Positions 4,576 through 7,093 of a stretch of DNA of 7,093 nt are shown here, one piece after another; position 1 is the stretch's first letter; each line of letters begins with the position of its first letter. The notes under the pieces were generated by a model. That model searched no databases. It saw nothing but the letters and a program-made list of their open reading frames with translations, and was not told the DNA's origin. The stretch is from Planctomycetales bacterium (lineage in GTDB: Bacteria > Planctomycetota > Planctomycetia > Pirellulales > Thermoguttaceae). The stretch spans positions 1 through 7,093 of the forward strand of contig SKJM01000580.1 in NCBI GenBank assembly GCA_007122045.1, read 5' to 3'. The position numbers were made by a program, and so were the translations under genes.

Positions 4576-5571
4576 CTACCACCGCAGGCCCTCGCGCGGG
4601 GCGAGGGGGTGCTGCGCGTCGATCGCGCGAATGTGCTCTTGTTCTGCCGGATCGAGCTTTGGGGGCAGCACAATGAGCAGTTCGGCCAGCAGGTCGCCGG
4701 CCGGGCCGTCGCGGCGCGGCACGCCGTGCCCTTTCACCCGGAGCTTCGTGCCGCTGGAACTGCCCGGCGGCACGGTGAGTGCGACCGTCCCTTTCGGGGT
4801 AGGCACGTCGATCTTCGCGCCCAGGGCGGCTTCGGCCAGGGTGACCGGCACGCGCACGATGAGGTTGTCGCCGCGGCGCGCGAAGTGCGGATGCGGGGCG
4901 ACGCGGACGGTAATGAGGATGTCGCCGCGAGGGCCGCCGCCGGGCCCCGGCTCGCCCCGGCCGCGCACGCGGACCTTCTTGCCGTCCTCGATGCCCGGCG
5001 GAATCTTCACGTTGATCCGCTCGGTCTTGCCGGGCGGCCGGGCCACCGTGATTTCGACCTGGCCGCCGGTGACCGCGGTGTTGAAGGGAATTTGGATCTC
5101 GTGGCGGAGGTCGGCGCCTTTCCGCGGCGCGGCGCCCTTGCCGGTGCGCTGGCTGGCACGCCGAAACTGGCGGAAAAAATCGCCGAAGCCGCCGGGGGCC
5201 TCCTGGCGGTAGCCCTGGCCGAAGCCGCCTCCGAGCAGGTCCTCGAGATCGACCTCTTCGAAGCGGGCCCCCCCGCCGCCGGGGCCTCGAAAGCCGGGGC
5301 CTCCCCCCCAGGCTTCCGTGTACGGCCCGCCGGGCCCCCCGGCGCCCATCGTTTCGAAGGAGCTGCCGTAGCGGTCGTACATTTCGCGCTTTTCCGGGTT
5401 CGAAAGGACGTCGAACGCGGCCTGAACCTTCTGAAATTTCTCCGTCGCCGTCTTGTCGTCGGGGTTCAGGTCCGGGTGGTACTTCCGCGCCAGTTCCCGG
5501 TAAGCTTTTTCGATGTCGGCCTGCGATGCGTCGCGCCGCACGCCGAGCGTCTTGTAATAATCGTCGGTCAT
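4576..5571 (-). CDS. DnaJ/CbpA-type J-domain co-chaperone without zinc finger
   Basis: J-proteins deliver unfolded clients to DnaK and stimulate its ATPase in the cytoplasm. The 331 residues begin with a J-domain (1-70: YYKTLGV, AYRELARKYHPD with HPD at 32-34, FDVLSNPEKREMYDRYG). A glycine/phenylalanine-rich region follows at about 74-135 with GGGPGFRGPGGGG and DLLGGGFGQG. The two C-terminal client-binding beta domains run from about 153 to 303 (IPPGIEDGKKVRVRGRG, GDILITVRVAPHPHFARRGDNL as start and end marks, then VPVTLAEAALG, GDLLAELLIVLP). The CxxCxGxG repeats of type A DnaJ are absent, so it is of the CbpA or DnaJ class B type. The start fits the family; GGAGG lies 14 bases before the ATG, too far to be ideal. 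No dnaK, grpE or heat-shock box is seen near it. A sigma-54-like site lies about 70 bases upstream. It may be a second, specialised J-protein alongside a true DnaJ elsewhere. Confidence 0.92.
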   Translation of the reverse strand: MTDDYYKTLGVRRDASQADIEKAYRELARKYHPDLNPDDKTATEKFQKVQAAFDVLSNPEKREMYDRYGSSFETMGAGGPGGPYTEAWGGGPGFRGPGGGGARFEEVDLEDLLGGGFGQGYRQEAPGGFGDFFRQFRRASQRTGKGAAPRKGADLRHEIQIPFNTAVTGGQVEITVARPPGKTERINVKIPPGIEDGKKVRVRGRGEPGPGGGPRGDILITVRVAPHPHFARRGDNLIVRVPVTLAEAALGAKIDVPTPKGTVALTVPPGSSSGTKLRVKGHGVPRRDGPAGDLLAELLIVLPPKLDPAEQEHIRAIDAQHPLAPREGLRW

Positions 5572-5643
5572 CGTGGAAATCCAATCCTCCAGCCGGCCCG
5601 CAGGGCGGTTTGCCCCCTCTCACCCACCCCCCCGAGCGGGAAA

Positions 5644-5659
5644 TGCTGGGCCAATGCCA
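5644..5659 (-). promoter_or_regulatory. Candidate sigma-54 (-24/-12) promoter upstream of the J-protein gene
   Basis: On the minus strand the sequence reads TGGCA at -24 and CAGCA at -12, with exactly 10 bases between the conserved GG and GC. The -24 half fits the consensus TGGCAC well; the -12 half (TTGCA/T in the consensus) is partial. Transcription would start near 5632, about 60 bases before the J-protein ATG. The next gene beyond the gap encodes a sigma-54 activator, which makes the site more interesting but does not prove it. Confidence 0.3.
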
Positions 5660-6027
5660 AAACCAATTCTGTAAACGTTTCCAAGGGACGGTCCGTCTCC
5701 CGCCCAAGGGGAAAACGGGAAGCGTTCCGCAGGTTCGCGCGGCGCAACCCCTCTCCGCCTCCCAGGCAGAAGAACACCAGCCGACGCCGCCGACCGCGGA
5801 CCACCTACACCAATTCTACGCCCCTGCGAAGGGATTCTTCAAGCCCGCACGATTCATGCAAAGGGGCGCGGTCGCGCAACTCCTGCGCCGCCGACCGTGC
5901 CGGCCTCAGCACTTGGGGAATTCGGGGGACATAGTACCTATTGTGTGCCCGGAACACCCCGGAATGCCCCCGAGCTCTCTTCCCCGCACTCTGCAACGGT
6001 TGCTCTCGACATGCCTCGCCCAGGAAC

Positions 6028-6074
6028 GGTCAAGGCCAGGCGGACTCCAGCTAGTTGGAGGGGGCCTGTTGACC
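6028..6074. other. Compound stem-loop, candidate structured RNA or element end
   Basis: GGTCA (6028-6032) pairs with TGACC (6070-6074). AGGCC (6033-6037) pairs with GGCCT (6063-6067) after a 2-base bulge. After an internal loop of 7 and 2 bases, CTCCAG (6045-6050) pairs with TTGGAG (6055-6060), one G.T included, around loop CTAG. This gives 16 pairs in 47 bases. There is no T-run on either strand, so an ordinary intrinsic terminator is unlikely. Either strand could be the transcribed one. Confidence 0.5.
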
Positions 6075-6267
6075 CATCGGAATGGCTGCTGTATCGTAGA
6101 ACAGTTCAATGGGCTTGCGAGATCCCGCAGGGTGATGGACTGAAATGCTCATCTCGCGCAAAGCGCGCGGCAATCGACCAGCCCGGCCATTGACGCGCGG
6201 TTCGCAAACCGGGTTGGGGACTGCGTGCTGCTGGGTCGTGGCGGTAATCGATCGGATCGGCAGCCCC

Positions 6268-6271
6268 GGAG
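6268..6271 (+). promoter_or_regulatory. Ribosome binding site of the sigma-54 regulator gene
   Basis: GGAG lies six bases before ATG 6278, the first start codon after the in-frame stop TAA at 6245. A rival site, GAGGGAG at 6317-6323, lies eight bases before an in-frame GTG at 6332, so a start 18 codons downstream is also possible. Confidence 0.5.
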
Positions 6272-6277
6272 TATCGT

Positions 6278-7093
6278 ATGAATCGCCTGCCCACACGAGG
6301 CAGAGATCCGCCTATCGAGGGAGCAGACGCCGTGAATTCAAAGCGTGGCCTTGCATCGGTGACGCCGCCCGTTACGGTCGCTCCGGGTACGGACCGTTGG
6401 CTCGAGTCGGAAGAAGCGCTTTCGCAAGAGCAATTGGAGCACGTGCATCGGCGATTGCGCGCGTTGTGCGTACTCGGCCGCGACGCCTACGCGTGCGAGT
6501 CGTACGACGCGGTGGCCGCCATGATTTCGCAGTTTCTGGGCTCGCTGATGAACCCGGAACGCCTGATCCTGGCGGTTCGGGCGCCCGAGGGGCCGTTCGC
6601 CGCCGTGCAGTCGAGCGGAATCGAGGCGTCGGCCGATGAGCGCGACTGGCCCGTCAGCCGGAACCTGCTGGCCAAGGTCCGCCGCGACCACCTGGCCATT
6701 CTCTCGACCGACGCGCAGGAAGACGCACGCCTGAAGGATTTTGGGAGCGTCAACGCCGCGGGCATCCGGTCGCTGCTGTGCGTGCCGCTGGGCACGAAGG
6801 AAGCCCCGCGGGGCCTGGTCTACCTCGACAGCCGGCTGAATACCGGGGTGTTCAACCGGCACGACCTGCTGTTCCTGACGGCCGTGTGCCGGTTGCTCGA
6901 CTTGGCCATTCAGTCGATCGACCGCAAGGTCGGCGACCGCAAGCGGGCGGAGCAGGACCGGCGACACATCGAGCTGCTCCAGGAGGAACTGTTCGCCCAT
7001 CACAAGATCGTCGGGCAGTCGGGCGTGCTGCTCGAGGCGTACGAGAAGCTGAAGAAGATTGCCGGCAGGACGGAGCTGCCCATTCTGCTGCGC
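6278..7093 (+). CDS. Sigma-54-dependent transcriptional regulator with GAF domain, N-terminal part, 3' end outside window
   Basis: The frame runs from ATG 6278 to the right edge without a stop (272 codons). After a variable N-terminus of about 50 residues comes a GAF-type sensor domain (about 55-212). Its typical marks are IRSLLCVPLG and GLVYLDSR near 164-186, then NRHDLLFLTAVCRLLDLAIQ. A charged helical linker (about 213-240) leads into HHKIVGQSGVLLEAYEKL and ELPILLR, the opening of the sigma-54 activator AAA+ domain. The Walker A motif (GETGTGKE in the family) and the sigma-54-contacting GAFTGA loop would follow just outside. Such proteins bind upstream DNA and use ATP to open sigma-54 promoters in response to a small ligand sensed by GAF. 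The ligand and targets are unknown. Family call firm from the AAA+ opening; start less certain (ATG 6278 or GTG 6332). Confidence 0.85.
   Translation, partial: MNRLPTRGRDPPIEGADAVNSKRGLASVTPPVTVAPGTDRWLESEEALSQEQLEHVHRRLRALCVLGRDAYACESYDAVAAMISQFLGSLMNPERLILAVRAPEGPFAAVQSSGIEASADERDWPVSRNLLAKVRRDHLAILSTDAQEDARLKDFGSVNAAGIRSLLCVPLGTKEAPRGLVYLDSRLNTGVFNRHDLLFLTAVCRLLDLAIQSIDRKVGDRKRAEQDRRHIELLQEELFAHHKIVGQSGVLLEAYEKLKKIAGRTELPILLR

Larger units (their letters stand above)
5572..6277. other. Gene-poor divergent gap with several hairpins
   Basis: About 700 bases between the J-protein (minus) and the sigma-54 regulator (plus). Open frames exist on both strands, but none has a recognisable domain or composition like the neighbours. 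Structure that can be seen: a sigma-54-like promoter motif (5644-5659), an AAACGTTT palindrome (5673-5680), a stem CGGTCGCGC/GCGC..GACCG with a 4-base bulge (5869-5897), an AATTCGGGGGACA motif (about 5919-5931), a 16-bp compound stem-loop (6028-6074), and small hairpins at 6155-6167 and 6198-6211. It may be a regulatory region or the remains of a decayed mobile element. Confidence 0.5.

Noticed and set aside
4550..4585. Bidirectional terminator between the convergent PH-domain and J-protein genes
   Set aside because: TAGCC/GGCTA and GCGGTG/CACCGC can pair, but stems are short, loops long, and neither strand has a T-run.
4211..5707. 498-residue open frame on the minus strand
   Set aside because: It overlaps the J-protein in another frame and the PH-domain gene on the other strand; its product is arginine/proline-rich without a domain, typical of a shadow in GC-rich DNA.
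5662..5817. 9-base direct repeat ACCAATTCT at 5662-5670 and 5809-5817
   Set aside because: About one such match is expected by chance in a gap this long.
4609..5934. 441-residue open frame on the plus strand
   Set aside because: It lies antisense to the J-protein gene, whose domains are unmistakable; no domain in its own product.
6028..6074. Integron attC site
   Set aside because: The fold is hairpin-like, but the ends do not give the RYYYAAC and GTTRRRY core sites, and no integrase or cassette is present.
5526..6143. 205-residue plus-strand open frame in the gap
   Set aside because: It begins antisense inside the J-protein start, and its sequence is low in hydrophobic order with no domain; start and end fit no gene signal.
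6190..6220. tRNA T-arm or promoter (CGGTT CGCA AACCG, and TTGACG)
   Set aside because: No acceptor or anticodon arms can be placed around the stem, and no -10 lies 16-18 bases after TTGACG.
5568..6296. Short minus-strand open frames (63-81 residues) in the gap
   Set aside because: Mutually overlapping, no ribosome sites, no recognisable sequence.
6338..7003. 221-residue minus-strand open frame
   Set aside because: Antisense to the GAF part of the sigma-54 regulator.

Overview
The window is a GC-rich bacterial chromosome segment carrying ordinary housekeeping genes. It most resembles a planctomycete, possibly of the Pirellulales. That assignment rests on the style of the family-39 glycosyltransferase tail, on MoaC and a long-chain prenyl diphosphate synthase side by side, on weak or absent Shine-Dalgarno sites at several starts, and on a repeat family I associate with such genomes. 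It is an inference from pattern memory; no rRNA or other marker is present.

Layout: (1) 1-1260 (+), the C-terminal part of a membrane glycosyltransferase whose frame is open at the left edge and carries two clusters of small palindromic repeats read in frame. (2) 1368-1841 (+), moaC, molybdenum cofactor synthesis. (3) 1863-2873 (+), a long-chain polyprenyl diphosphate synthase, 21 bases after moaC. (4) 2874-3003, a convergent gap holding a diverged repeat pair. (5) 3004-3465 (-), nrdR, repressor of ribonucleotide reductase genes. (6) 3466-3868, a divergent control region with candidate promoters for both flanking genes, a perfect 16-bp palindrome, and two kinds of REP-like hairpin. (7) 3869-4552 (+), a zinc-ribbon, two-helix membrane protein with a bacterial PH domain. 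(8) 4576-5571 (-), a zinc-finger-less DnaJ/CbpA-type co-chaperone, convergent with (7). (9) 5572-6277, a gap of about 700 bases with no convincing gene but several hairpins. (10) 6278 to the right edge (+), the N-terminal GAF part of a sigma-54 enhancer-binding regulator, cut just before its expected Walker A motif.

The genes do not form one pathway. The first three could be co-transcribed, since they share a strand with short gaps; the rest alternate in strand and look like single units.

The most unusual content is the repeat system. Units of 24 bases have a GTAG foot and an 8-bp hairpin, and come in two main subtypes (A with loop TTCC, B with loop TTCT) plus diverged variants. Subtypes differ by paired, stem-preserving substitutions. 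Units sit head to head (A forward, then B reversed, about 7 bases apart), as in the BIME arrangement of REP elements, and appear both inside a coding frame and in intergenic space. A second hairpin family with a GGAG foot lies upstream of nrdR. No transposase that could mobilise them is in the window.
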